Below, piece by piece: positions 24,350 through 33,641 of a DNA stretch of 40,965 nt. Origin of the DNA: a virus; IMG/VR virus record IMGVR_UViG_3300045135_000846, positions 1 to 40,965 of that record; one strand, given 5' to 3'. How positions within the stretch are numbered: position 1 is the stretch's first letter; each line of letters starts with the position of its first letter. The translations under genes and the position numbers were made by a program. A model generated the notes under the pieces. It saw nothing but the letters and a program-made list of their open reading frames with translations, ran no database searches and had not been told where the DNA came from.

Positions 24350-24619
24350 CTAACTCCCTGCTATCGTTACATTAATTGTTTTAGCTAATGCAATAAGAAA
24401 TCCACCAGTTAATGCAGCTACTACCCATACTATACCATTAACTACTATCTTAATTCTTGGTAAATCTTTAACAGACTCTTCAAGATTGTTTAGTCTTTGA
24501 TGGTATGATGCAAGAGAAGCTACTGCTTTATTCATAGTAGATATTTCTTTCCTTGTTTCCTTTTGCTCTTCCTTTAGTTCATTGATAGCACTAATGATGA
24601 GCTTATCCTTGTCTTCCAT
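24350..24619 (-). CDS. Coiled-coil plus C-terminal membrane anchor protein
   Basis: An 89-aa protein with an N-terminal coiled coil (ELKEEQKETRKEISTMNKAV ... LNNLEESVKDL) and a single C-terminal membrane span (VNGIVWVVAALTGGFLIAL). This layout is like XhlA-type lysis accessory proteins, which help holins. The assignment is from layout only. It overlaps neither neighbour and is closely packed with the holin-like gene (4-base gap). Confidence 0.6.
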   Translation of the reverse strand: MEDKDKLIISAINELKEEQKETRKEISTMNKAVASLASYHQRLNNLEESVKDLPRIKIVVNGIVWVVAALTGGFLIALAKTINVTIAGS

Positions 24620-24628
24620 TTACTATCC

Positions 24629-24856
24629 TTAAGTAAGTATTATTAAGAGTGTAAACACTCCACCTGCAATAGTTACTAGGGCGTCATATACATCTGATGT
24701 ACCATATCCTAGACTATCATATACTTCTTTACCTACAGCAAATATAACAACCACAGCTAATCCTAGGTACGGGTCAATAAGACCAAATAGTCCTAAGTAT
24801 GTACCTACAAGATAATGTAGTAGTTTGTCTTTTGGTAAGTTAGTTAGAAAGTTCAT
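24629..24856 (-). CDS. Multi-span small membrane protein
   Basis: A 75-aa protein with two or three membrane segments (LLHYLVGTYLGLFGLI, YLGLAVVVIFAVGKEVYD, LVTIAGGVFTLLIILT). The pattern D-K-L-x-H ... G-K-E-x-Y-D ... T-I-A-G-G recurs in small membrane proteins of phages and bacteria of uncertain function. It could be a second holin or antiholin. The ATG overlaps the end of the upstream gene by 17 bases and has AAGGA upstream. Confidence 0.6.
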   Translation of the reverse strand: MNFLTNLPKDKLLHYLVGTYLGLFGLIDPYLGLAVVVIFAVGKEVYDSLGYGTSDVYDALVTIAGGVFTLLIILT

Positions 24857-25034
24857 CTAAATCCTTCTTTGCATTCTCTATAGACTCTTCTATGTCTTTG
24901 TCAAAGTATTTCATTACATCTATAGGTATGTCATAGTAACTAGCTAATGAACTTCTTACATTCTCTTTGCTTCTATTACCATAAGCTACTGAATATCCAA
25001 ATGCTTCTACTTCAGCTTTGTATCTGTTCTTCAT
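24840..25034 (-). CDS. Small hypothetical protein
   Basis: A 64-aa charged helical protein (KNRYKAEVEAFGYSVAYG ... KDIEESIENAKKDLDEL), unrecognised. The closest AAAGG is 15 bases upstream of the ATG, a weak start. It is first in the membrane/holin cluster and is overlapped by the next gene. Confidence 0.55.
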   Translation of the reverse strand: MKNRYKAEVEAFGYSVAYGNRSKENVRSSLASYYDIPIDVMKYFDKDIEESIENAKKDLDELSN

Positions 25035-25078
25035 CTGTTGCTTATTGAACCTTTTTATTTTAATTATAACATTATTTA

Positions 25079-25098
25079 TAGTAGGGGTTAGCCTACTA
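25079..25098 (-). terminator. Hairpin downstream of the last tailspike gene
   Basis: Minus strand TAGTAGG, 6-base loop, CCTACTA: a perfect 7-bp stem in an AT-rich 113-base gap between the adhesin genes and the membrane/holin cluster. The flanks are A/T-rich on both sides. It is a plausible transcription terminator or mRNA 3'-end stabiliser. Confidence 0.5.
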
Positions 25099-25147
25099 TT
25101 TTATGTTGCTATTCTTTTATACTCATTAAAGAAAAAATCCTATCTTT

Positions 25148-26803
25148 TTAAGCCGAAGTAATGCCGTGAACAATCCAAGTATCATCTGATATTTTTATTA
25201 ACTCAATAGATTGTTTATATCCAAGTACAATACTTGTGCTTCCAGAAACCCTTGAGCCTCCATTTTGCCCAGTGAATGTAGCACCAGAACTATCTGTAAT
25301 TGTTAAGCTTCCAGTATGATAACTATTCATCATTGTGAATATTTTATGACCTTCACCAATGTTGTAATCAGTTATATTTAATGTAGCTGTTCTTGTATTA
25401 TTACCTACATCAGCATATACCACAATTCCAATATAAGGTGCTAATACCATATCTTGTGCACTACCAAACACATTTCTGCTTATTTGATTTCCTCTAGAAG
25501 TTAGTATTCCCCTATCTACGCTATCTCTTAGTATATTAGTAGAGTTATTCCCATAAAAGTTATTAACAAGCTGAATGTATCTTGATGTTCCTGTTATTTG
25601 AATACCAGTATTTATATATGTTATCCAACAGTTAGATATATTTGTATTATATGAATTATATACATATATACCAATATCTGTAGAGCCACTATCAGCTGAT
25701 TTATTACCTAAAATAGTACAACCAAATATTATTCCACCTTGATTTTCTACAAGCGTATTATCTATATATATAGAACATTTATTTGAAAGAGACCCAGTTA
25801 GTCCATTCCATTCAAAATATGTTCCACTTATAACAAAACCTTTTGAATGTAAAAATACACCATAATCAGAGTTGTTTTCTATATCACAATTTTGTATTGT
25901 AATATTTCTTCCTGCTACATCACCAGTTTCTCTTATTCCATATTGATTACTTATTGATATACAATCATCAAATAATATATCATTAATATTCGAAGCATAG
26001 TGGTCTAATAGAAAACCTGAATCACCATTTGATGTTGCAGCACATCTAATAAAGGAATTACTAAAGCACCCTATCCCAGTTCCATCGTTTGTCAATCTGA
26101 AACCATTAGCTACCATATTCTCACTTCTTATATTTTCAAGTGTTGCTCCAAATACATTATAACCACCTATTCCATTCAATGCTACATTATTTCCCTCGAG
26201 GTTTATTCCCCCTATATATCCCCATTTTAAGTTAGATATGTCAATAATTGGATTTAACGATGTATTTGTAATTAGAACAGTTTTTTTGTATATACCTGTT
26301 AGTCTTCCATTGGTACCCTCTATTCTAGCTCCAGCACCTACATATATAGTAGATGACACTAGGTATCTTCCAGCGTTTATAGTCAAAGTATTTCCAATGC
26401 TATTTGAGTAATTAATTGCATTTTGTAGAGCCGCTGTATCATCAGTAGCCCCATCACCAACTGCTCCAAACCATTTAACATTAACACTACCACTATATCT
26501 TAACTTATACCTACCAGTAGCAACACTATCTAATTTAATAATAGTACCACCATTATCATCTTCTGTACTTGTAGCATCCCATTCAAAGATGTTAGAACCA
26601 AGTGCTCCATCACCTTTCTCATAGTAACCTGAAACCCATACTGTTGGTTGTGCCTTTGTAGTGGCTCTTAAATCTGCTATTGTATCAACAGATACTACCT
26701 TAGCTAAATCAGTAGATGATACTGAAATAGCCCCTTGATTATCCTCGTGAGTTACTGTGAACTCTGAGTTTATATTGTTTTTAAGTTTTATTTGTGAACT
26801 CAT
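25148..26803 (-). CDS. Tailspike-like beta-helix adhesin
   Basis: A 551-aa protein, third of three tandem adhesins. Residues 1-105 are an N-terminal attachment module with an FEWDATS...DDNGGTI segment. Residues 111-126 carry WFGAVGDGATDDTAAL, the marker at the start of pectate-lyase-type right-handed beta-helices. The body is a series of short N/G-rich rungs (GGINLEGNNVALNG, NITIQNCDIENNSDYG, NISNCWITYINTG). The last 120 residues form a strand-rich end. It probably binds or cuts surface polysaccharide. Catalytic residues cannot be assigned by eye. TAAAGGAG precedes the ATG. Confidence 0.8.
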   Translation of the reverse strand: MSSQIKLKNNINSEFTVTHEDNQGAISVSSTDLAKVVSVDTIADLRATTKAQPTVWVSGYYEKGDGALGSNIFEWDATSTEDDNGGTIIKLDSVATGRYKLRYSGSVNVKWFGAVGDGATDDTAALQNAINYSNSIGNTLTINAGRYLVSSTIYVGAGARIEGTNGRLTGIYKKTVLITNTSLNPIIDISNLKWGYIGGINLEGNNVALNGIGGYNVFGATLENIRSENMVANGFRLTNDGTGIGCFSNSFIRCAATSNGDSGFLLDHYASNINDILFDDCISISNQYGIRETGDVAGRNITIQNCDIENNSDYGVFLHSKGFVISGTYFEWNGLTGSLSNKCSIYIDNTLVENQGGIIFGCTILGNKSADSGSTDIGIYVYNSYNTNISNCWITYINTGIQITGTSRYIQLVNNFYGNNSTNILRDSVDRGILTSRGNQISRNVFGSAQDMVLAPYIGIVVYADVGNNTRTATLNITDYNIGEGHKIFTMMNSYHTGSLTITDSSGATFTGQNGGSRVSGSTSIVLGYKQSIELIKISDDTWIVHGITSA

Positions 26804-26871
26804 TTATTCTCCTTTACTTGGATTAGTTTAGTTAATTTATTAAGCATCTTTAACTTTCTAGTTTATTTATA

Positions 26872-28662
26872 TTAACAAGCCATTAGTACACAAGGTACAC
26901 AATAAGAGCCATCTTGATATATCACAACTTTTTTGTTTGAAGTAACTTTTGCAATAGATTTACTTCTTATAATATCATCTTCTTGGGGTTTAGCCGTACC
27001 GTCACCTGCTGACATTAAAATGTCTCCACGTTTTACTTCTGTATTTTTGCTAATTCTTATAACCATATCCCCAGTCATTGCTATAAAGAAATCATTATAT
27101 CCATCATCTTCTGTGTCCCATCCAACAAAAACACCAGCAACATCTTTGTCACCTTCTATGTCACTTACTTTAGAGTGGTTTAATTGTTCATTATCTTCTA
27201 CAACACCTTCTTTATCTATCCATTCTATCATATCATCAAGGTTAGAAAGAACTGTTCCTTTTAATAATTCAGGTTTAGAGTTGTCTATAAATCTTGACCA
27301 TCTAGCAAGGTGTCCCCCCCCATAAGTAACAGTTGAACCATTAACAGATATAACACCTTGAAGTGTACCATTTGTGTAGAATTGTTGTATGTTACCATCA
27401 CTTGATTGTCTATTTAAGTAAAGTACTGCTGAGCCACTTGCCGTATGATATGTAACACCAGTAGATTTATGCTCGTGTCCTACTAAGTTAATAGAAGATG
27501 ATGTTTTAGCTATTAAACTATTACCACTAGAATCAAATACTTGTTTAATATTTCCTACCCCATCTGATAAAACTACATTACCATTTCCAGTAGAAATATT
27601 TAAACCACCTTCATTACCGTTATAACCACCTAATATTACATTATTATACCCAATAGTAATCTTATTTCCAGAAGCATAACCAATAGCAACATTGTCATTA
27701 CCACTACTTACTTTATCTAACGCACTTCTACCTATAGCTGTGTTTCTATCTCCACCTATAACATCGTGTAAAGCACTAACACCAATAGCTACATTTCCAT
27801 ATGCTGTATGTACAACTGGGTCTGATTCAATAGTACCATACATAGCTTCTCTACCTATAGCTGTGTTGTCGTAACCTTGAGCTCTTTCAGCACCAGCACC
27901 TCTACCTATCATTGTACAGTTATAAGCTGTTGTAAAAGATTGTCCAGCTGTTGTACCAATTGTTGTATTAAAATAACCAGTAGTTAAATCTTGCATAGAA
28001 GACCGACCTATTGCTACATTTGCTCCGTCTTCAACACCTCCAGAAGTACTTGCCCTTTGAAGTGCTCCAGTACCAATAGCAATATTTAAAGTAGAGTCTA
28101 AAGAAGAATTTATTAAAGTATTCCTTCCTATTGCTAAGTTGTCAAGTGCAGGATACTTTCCTTTTCCTATAGCTACATTATTAGCTACTGTAATTGTATC
28201 TCCTGATATATCCGTAATATAATTAACTGTACCTCCAGTAATTGAAACTCCACTATATGAAACAAAGTTTCCAGTAAGTGTACCAGTTACACTATAAGTA
28301 CCCTCAGGAATTAAAATAGTATTATCAGCTGCTTCTGTAATTGCATTAGAAAAACTAGATGTATCATCAGTAACTCCATCACCTTTAGCCCCGAACCACC
28401 TAACATTCACTGCTCCATCGTACTGTCTTACCCAAGAACCAAATACTGTACCTTGGTTATCTGTTGAAGTACTATCATAAATGAAGACTCCTCCTCTATC
28501 TAAGTCAGATACGTGAGCAACATCACCATTGCTACCACTAGCATTAGTTAGTTGTTCTACTGTATCTAAATAGATAACGTCTTTATCTTGTAACAGAAGG
28601 TCACTATTACTAACTGTTAGTGTTGTACCTTCTGAGTTTAAAAGTTTTATTTTACTTGCCAT
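26872..28662 (-). CDS. Tailspike-like adhesin with YadA-head-like repeats and G2-type C-terminus
   Basis: A 596-aa protein. Residues 1-105 are the shared N-terminal module (RQYDGAVNVRWFGAKGDG). Residues about 165-350 hold repeats of the form N-x-A-I-G-x-x-A/S (NVAIGRSSM, NTAIGREAM, NVAIGVSAL, NTAIGRSAL, NVAIGYASG), as in the trimeric beta-roll heads of YadA-type adhesins. The last 140 residues (KPELLKGTVLSNLDDMIEW ... GDILMSAGDGTAKPQ ... DGSYCVPCVLMAC) resemble the phage C-terminal chaperone/auto-processing domain called peptidase G2. A trimeric surface-binding spike is likely. The ATG is 1 base after the preceding gene, with AAGGA upstream. Confidence 0.78.
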   Translation of the reverse strand: MASKIKLLNSEGTTLTVSNSDLLLQDKDVIYLDTVEQLTNASGSNGDVAHVSDLDRGGVFIYDSTSTDNQGTVFGSWVRQYDGAVNVRWFGAKGDGVTDDTSSFSNAITEAADNTILIPEGTYSVTGTLTGNFVSYSGVSITGGTVNYITDISGDTITVANNVAIGKGKYPALDNLAIGRNTLINSSLDSTLNIAIGTGALQRASTSGGVEDGANVAIGRSSMQDLTTGYFNTTIGTTAGQSFTTAYNCTMIGRGAGAERAQGYDNTAIGREAMYGTIESDPVVHTAYGNVAIGVSALHDVIGGDRNTAIGRSALDKVSSGNDNVAIGYASGNKITIGYNNVILGGYNGNEGGLNISTGNGNVVLSDGVGNIKQVFDSSGNSLIAKTSSSINLVGHEHKSTGVTYHTASGSAVLYLNRQSSDGNIQQFYTNGTLQGVISVNGSTVTYGGGHLARWSRFIDNSKPELLKGTVLSNLDDMIEWIDKEGVVEDNEQLNHSKVSDIEGDKDVAGVFVGWDTEDDGYNDFFIAMTGDMVIRISKNTEVKRGDILMSAGDGTAKPQEDDIIRSKSIAKVTSNKKVVIYQDGSYCVPCVLMAC

Positions 28663-28911
28663 TTAGCAGTCCTTAGCATCTGAATATTCTTCTAATGTCT
28701 TTAGGTATTCGTATGCTTGTGCTACTGGATTGCTTCCATCTATTATATACTTGAAGTTGAATGTTTTAACTTGTAAAGAATCTTCATCTTTATCTATAAA
28801 ATATCCAATTGTAAAATAAAGATTTTCTTTATCTCCTTCAAACTTTAACACCTTAATGTAAGTCTCATTTATTTCTAAACCTTTATATCTTATATTCTTA
28901 CTTAATGCCAT
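28663..28911 (-). CDS. Small protein between adhesin genes
   Basis: An 82-aa protein with beta-strand character (LYFTIGYFIDKDEDSLQVKT) and an end of QAYEYLKTLEEYSDAKDC. Similar small proteins ending in a Q-A-Y-x-Y-L-K-T-L motif occur among phage tail genes, but I know no function. It may be a tail-associated or assembly factor for the spike encoded next to it. AAAAAGGA precedes the ATG and the stop touches the next start. Confidence 0.6.
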   Translation of the reverse strand: MALSKNIRYKGLEINETYIKVLKFEGDKENLYFTIGYFIDKDEDSLQVKTFNFKYIIDGSNPVAQAYEYLKTLEEYSDAKDC

Positions 28912-28929
28912 TTAATATCCTTTTTTTAT

Positions 28930-30390
28930 TTACGAAACTCTTACTTTAACTGTTGACCCAGTTCTATAAAGCTCACCTATGCCTATTCCACCTACTGAAG
29001 CAGTAGTATCATTTGTAAAATCCAATAAAGCTGGAAAGCCTATTTTTCTGTCATTTTTAAAATAAGCAGTTGCATTCCCTACTGAGTCAGCAAAGACACC
29101 TGAAAAATGTGTTCCTAATTGGTTTGACCCTTTAAAAAACGCCCTAACTGTACCAATGGGATTAGAACCAAAGCCAAACTCCCCAATAATGTTTTTTGTT
29201 AAATGAGAAGAAGTATCAGTCCAAGCAGAAGCAGAAAGTGTATGTAATTCCACACCATTGATTTTGGTTACATTTGGAGAATTTGATATCCCATTTACTG
29301 TGTTGTCTCCAATTGATATTAGTTCGCTAACTCTACCATCATTATCGTGTAAAACTCCACCTCCAACACCTACAACGTTGTTGCCTTGTGAGGTTACTTT
29401 CTCTGTAGTTCCATAATAAGCAATAGAGCCTAACGTGTTAACAAAATAGTTTCCTATAAAATTAATAGTTTTATTTGTAAGAGTACCACCAAAGAAATTG
29501 AACTCAGGGGAGAAGTTAGACTCGTTATGTATTCCTATATAATCAAAACCAACCATTCCAGTACCTATAACTATGCTAGACTGCATACCTTCAACTACCC
29601 CACCAATAAACCTTAACCCATTGTTACCTCTTACATTATCAGTATTCCTTACTATCGTATTCCCATTTTCTATGATACAGTCTGTAAAAACAACATCATA
29701 TAAACCTACACAGTTAATAAAACTAGGCATATTGTTCCTGATATTACATTCAGTAAAATACATTGTTTGAACATAAATATTACTAAAAACACATCTGATT
29801 AATCTGAAGTTACAATTTAAAAACTTTATCCTTAAGAATTTTTCTGATAATACATAAGATTCATTTAGAACAGAAGAAGTTTCAAATTGTATTCCCTCAA
29901 AAGTTATAAACTCGCTTAATGGTGCTGTTGTTACCTCTATTGTAGAGTCAAACATTACTACATCACTATTAGTGTAAAAACCAGCCCCTTCTCCATTTGC
30001 AATAATTCTAAATTCACTTAATGAATTATCTACAAGTCTGTCTATGTTAATACTTGTTCCTAATAAACACCTTCCTGTTACTTCTAAAGGAAGCCATCTA
30101 TTATAACTAGAGCAATAATCAATAGCTTTTTGAACTGAAGCAGTGTCACTATCAATCAGGTTACATTTAGCACCAAACCATTTTACATTCACTGCTCCAT
30201 CATATTGTCTAGTCCAACCATTAAAGATTGTACCACCATTGTTAGTAGCACTATCAGCACTTCTATAAACAAAAGTACCACCTCTATTTTCATCAGTAAC
30301 TACAACTACATCATTCTCTTCACCTACAAGTGTAAGTAAAGCATCTACTGTAGTCACTGAATAGTTTATACTGTTATGTTTTAATTTCAT
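28930..30390 (-). CDS. Tailspike-like beta-helix adhesin
   Basis: A 486-aa protein, first of three tandem adhesins. Residues 1-70 form the shared module (FVYRSADSATNNGGTIF, RQYDGAVNVK). The beta-helix entry motif is degenerate (WFGAKCNLIDSDTASVQKAI at 71-90), lacking the GDGxTDD of the other two. The body shows rung-like strands (FLRIKFLNCNFRLIRCVF, YVQTMYFTECNIRNN, YDVVFTDCIIENGN). It probably recognises a surface glycan. GGTGG is the only ribosome binding site-like element, and the start directly follows the tail fibre gene's stop. Confidence 0.78.
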   Translation of the reverse strand: MKLKHNSINYSVTTVDALLTLVGEENDVVVVTDENRGGTFVYRSADSATNNGGTIFNGWTRQYDGAVNVKWFGAKCNLIDSDTASVQKAIDYCSSYNRWLPLEVTGRCLLGTSINIDRLVDNSLSEFRIIANGEGAGFYTNSDVVMFDSTIEVTTAPLSEFITFEGIQFETSSVLNESYVLSEKFLRIKFLNCNFRLIRCVFSNIYVQTMYFTECNIRNNMPSFINCVGLYDVVFTDCIIENGNTIVRNTDNVRGNNGLRFIGGVVEGMQSSIVIGTGMVGFDYIGIHNESNFSPEFNFFGGTLTNKTINFIGNYFVNTLGSIAYYGTTEKVTSQGNNVVGVGGGVLHDNDGRVSELISIGDNTVNGISNSPNVTKINGVELHTLSASAWTDTSSHLTKNIIGEFGFGSNPIGTVRAFFKGSNQLGTHFSGVFADSVGNATAYFKNDRKIGFPALLDFTNDTTASVGGIGIGELYRTGSTVKVRVS

Positions 30391-31416
30391 TTATACCACC
30401 TTCCAAGTTGCACCAGATTCTACTGTAACACTAGCACCGTCTTCTATTGTAAAACTTTCTACACTTAAAGCATTGTTTGTTGACTCTATAACAATATCAT
30501 CACTTGCAACACTTGACTGAGCAAAATACTCAATACCTTTTACAGCACCATCACCATAATATTGTCCACCACTTAAAGCAGCGAATGAACTTCCTTTGTA
30601 TACTTTAAGTTCGTTAGCTACTGTATCAAACCATAAGTCACCTTCAGAAGAACCAGTTGGTTCTGTAGCTGAACTTGTATATTGACCTTGGAATGTAGCT
30701 AAACTATTAGCTGCACTTGTAGCACTTGCTGATGCTTCACTTGCTTTTGTAGTAGCAGTAGATGCTGAAGAACTAGCTGAACTAGCACTTGAAGATGCTG
30801 CGTTAGCTGAGTTACTTGCTGAAGTAGCACTTGAAGATGCTGATGAAGCTGAAGCACTTGCATTACTTGCTTGAGTTGCAGCTGCTGAAGCACTCGCTGA
30901 AGCTTGACTAGCTTTAGTTGTTGCTATTGTAGCTTGAGCTGTTGCAGTAGCTGCATTAGTATCTGCTTGGTATATTTCAGCTCTATTATTGTATATCTCA
31001 TTAATAGCTACTGTATCTGATGCTACTTGATTTATGTTTGTAGTATTACCAGCTACTGTGTTTATGTTTGCTGTATTATTAGCTGTTGTATTTACATTAT
31101 TTATATCTTCTCCAACTGTATTCACATTATCTATATTTTGAGCTACAATGTCGATGTTAGATGTAATAGATAATTGACCTAAAGATTCATCAGACTGTAC
31201 TACAAGAACATCTAACTGACTCCCAGAGGGAACGTCAGCTGCGTCTACAAATACAATAGAATTGTTTACGATATCAAACTTACTTCTATCGTTTATAATA
31301 GTACTATCAACTTCTAACCTACAGTAATCTTCCCCTTTAATTGTTGTAGGGACAAAGAATACTCTAGTAGTTCCGTCGAGGTCGTACGTATATCTTGAAG
31401 GTGTTTCAATTGCCAT
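30391..31416 (-). CDS. Tail fibre, T7 gp17 N-terminal domain with Ser/Ala-rich shaft
   Basis: A 341-aa protein. Residues 1-100 match the T7 gp17 attachment domain (YTYDLDGTTRVFFVPTTIKG ... FDIVNNSIVF). Next comes an N/T-rich part (NIDNVNTVGEDINNVNT...), then residues about 165-240 of near-pure Ser/Ala with heptad spacing, a likely trimeric coiled-coil shaft. The end (GDLWFDTVANELKVYKG ... ESGATWKVV) is a short strand-rich knob. At half the length of T7 gp17 and with no large receptor domain, it probably anchors the three adhesins encoded next. AAAGGA lies before the ATG. Confidence 0.85.
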   Translation of the reverse strand: MAIETPSRYTYDLDGTTRVFFVPTTIKGEDYCRLEVDSTIINDRSKFDIVNNSIVFVDAADVPSGSQLDVLVVQSDESLGQLSITSNIDIVAQNIDNVNTVGEDINNVNTTANNTANINTVAGNTTNINQVASDTVAINEIYNNRAEIYQADTNAATATAQATIATTKASQASASASAAATQASNASASASSASSSATSASNSANAASSSASSASSSASTATTKASEASASATSAANSLATFQGQYTSSATEPTGSSEGDLWFDTVANELKVYKGSSFAALSGGQYYGDGAVKGIEYFAQSSVASDDIVIESTNNALSVESFTIEDGASVTVESGATWKVV

Positions 31417-31426
31417 TCGTTTTCCT

Positions 31427-33631
31427 TTATTTTATTTCTTTTGAAGTAGCTGTATAAAGCCCTTCAAGTATTATTGAAGAAATTACAAAATCATTAACTG
31501 TTGAGTCTTTGATTGTAAGTTCTACGTTACCTACCTTAGATGCTACGTGTAAATCTAAGTCTTGCATAGAAAGTGTGTGAGATTTAGTAAATGTTGTTTT
31601 GTAATCTTTTCTATACAAATCTACATCAAAGCTACCTTCACCTTCAACTTTTATCTTTTTAATTAATATTTTATCTTTAGGAGTTCTTATGTCCGAAAAC
31701 TTAGGGTAAAAGTCAGGTAATAATATAGAACTTTCGTAACTCATAGCACCTTCATAAGTAATATCTTCTCTATCATCATCTATATTGTGATCTAACTCCA
31801 TAGTATGATATCTGTAATCTGTTGCTGTTTTACAAGTAACTGTTAAAGTATTTCCTAAGTAGTTGTATTCAAAAGTACCTGCTGTGTAATCTAACTCTTC
31901 AAGTAAAGACCAAGTAGACCAAGAACTTTGTATTCTTTTCTCACCATCTTCTGTATATCTATATAAGTATATTTTGTTATTAGCTGTACAGCATAGAACC
32001 ATACCAAGTACACCATCAGTCTGTAAGTTTACAATAGTATCCTCAAGGTAAGTTGGAGTACTTACATTTAAATCAATACCTTTAACATTTAACTTCTCAG
32101 TCTTGATGTATTCTCTTAACTGTTGTCTATTGTTAGTAGTCGATATAAAATACAAACTATTATTCATTACAACAGGCTCTACATTAATATCCATAGGGTA
32201 ATTTGTAGCTACATTTAGAGATACCGTTTGAGGTGTAAGCCCACCGTCAGCTGTTAACTCATATTGGCTGTATTTCGTAAATATGTATAAAGAGTTATTA
32301 AATGGTTTTACAAAATAAATCTTACTTGCTTGATTAGAAGCAACAGCTACATCAATAACGTCAGTATCAATAATATCTAACGCAGTTGACACATAAAAGT
32401 TAGTATAGTTAGCTGCTTCACTTAATACAACAGAGTCACTCGAAGCTAATCCTAATCTATTCTTGTAGAAAAACAAGTCACTTATAGGGTAATTTACAAA
32501 ACTAGGATCTGGGTTGTTATCTTCATTACCAACTCTAGGTAAAGACCAATCAATTACATCGATTGTAAAAGTAGCCACACCGTTAACTAAAGCAGTTCTG
32601 TCCATTTTAATAGGCATATTTGTAAGTTGTCCTCTATCTGCTTGAGGGTCTAAACACTCTTGCCAAGATGATCCATTCCATTCCACATAGTAATCAGTGT
32701 ATTCATTAGACTCAGAACCTTGTATTTGAACATACACATCGTCAAAAGGAAATTCTTTAGGTAAGTCTGTAACTTTATTTACACTACCTTTCCAACCTTC
32801 AGATGCTTGTAATCCCCAAGAATCCCAAGAAGAAAACTCAAAGTCTCCTCCGTTATCTTTAGTAATTTTAAGTATTGAACCTACAACTACAGCTGTAAAA
32901 CCTGAAAGACTTGAATAGTCAGGGTTAGGTATAGTTTCTTCACCTTCCACTATAGTAGTACTATTCCAACCACTGTTGTTAGTACCATTAATTCTATCTG
33001 CTAATACAGAAGCTGCAAAGTCTGTGTCTTCTGCTCCAGTTTCTAAATCATAATCATCATTTGCTGGTTTTACAGGAGCTACTTCAATTGCTGTATTGTC
33101 TATATACACAGCATAGTTGTATGGGTTGTATTTATCTCCAGAACCTCTTTTTAACCAATAGAAAGCTTCTCTATCATAATTAGATTTTAAAGGTTCTGTT
33201 GCAGAATAATCTAAATCTACTAAAGCATCTCTTGAAACTAACCAAGTTCTATCTTGAACTGTAAGTCCTTTTAAATTACCATTATTTAAATAGTTTTTAA
33301 TTGTAGTAGCGTTAGTTGTATTTATTTCTACATTCATCCCTTGACCAGCTTTGTTAAAAGCCATTATAGGAGTATTGTAATCACCTGTATATAAAAAGAT
33401 GTATTCCTCGTCGTCTTCACCTCTATCATAAGTATGAAAGATATGAGAATTTAAAAATAAACTATTAGTTCCTCTAGTTACGTAACTTACAGGAGGTCTC
33501 TTTTTAAGACCCTCTACAAGTGAAGGTACACAGTTTACCATTTCCTTACACTGGTTATCTAACATTAACTCAGGGTTTTGTTGCGATACTCCATTAAAGA
33601 ACGGAGGATATATTTTATTTACTTTAGCCAT
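31427..33631 (-). CDS. Tail tubular protein B (T7 gp12-like)
   Basis: A 734-aa nozzle protein of the short tail (T7 gp12 has 794). The N-terminus (VNKIYPPFFNGVSQQNPELM) is the usual start of this family, with GVSQQ conserved. Downstream are LPRVGNEDNNPDPSF and NRLGLASSDSVVLSEAANY, both family hallmarks. It forms the tail tube with tubular protein A and carries the fibres. TTAGGAGGTAACC is a strong ribosome binding site, fitting a highly expressed structural gene. Confidence 0.95.
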   Translation of the reverse strand: MAKVNKIYPPFFNGVSQQNPELMLDNQCKEMVNCVPSLVEGLKKRPPVSYVTRGTNSLFLNSHIFHTYDRGEDDEEYIFLYTGDYNTPIMAFNKAGQGMNVEINTTNATTIKNYLNNGNLKGLTVQDRTWLVSRDALVDLDYSATEPLKSNYDREAFYWLKRGSGDKYNPYNYAVYIDNTAIEVAPVKPANDDYDLETGAEDTDFAASVLADRINGTNNSGWNSTTIVEGEETIPNPDYSSLSGFTAVVVGSILKITKDNGGDFEFSSWDSWGLQASEGWKGSVNKVTDLPKEFPFDDVYVQIQGSESNEYTDYYVEWNGSSWQECLDPQADRGQLTNMPIKMDRTALVNGVATFTIDVIDWSLPRVGNEDNNPDPSFVNYPISDLFFYKNRLGLASSDSVVLSEAANYTNFYVSTALDIIDTDVIDVAVASNQASKIYFVKPFNNSLYIFTKYSQYELTADGGLTPQTVSLNVATNYPMDINVEPVVMNNSLYFISTTNNRQQLREYIKTEKLNVKGIDLNVSTPTYLEDTIVNLQTDGVLGMVLCCTANNKIYLYRYTEDGEKRIQSSWSTWSLLEELDYTAGTFEYNYLGNTLTVTCKTATDYRYHTMELDHNIDDDREDITYEGAMSYESSILLPDFYPKFSDIRTPKDKILIKKIKVEGEGSFDVDLYRKDYKTTFTKSHTLSMQDLDLHVASKVGNVELTIKDSTVNDFVISSIILEGLYTATSKEIK

Positions 33632-33641
33632 TGGTTACCTC

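Noticed and set aside
26933-27325. 130-aa plus-strand frame within the YadA-like adhesin gene
   Set aside because: Antisense shadow of the C-terminal domain, no ribosome binding site, no family.
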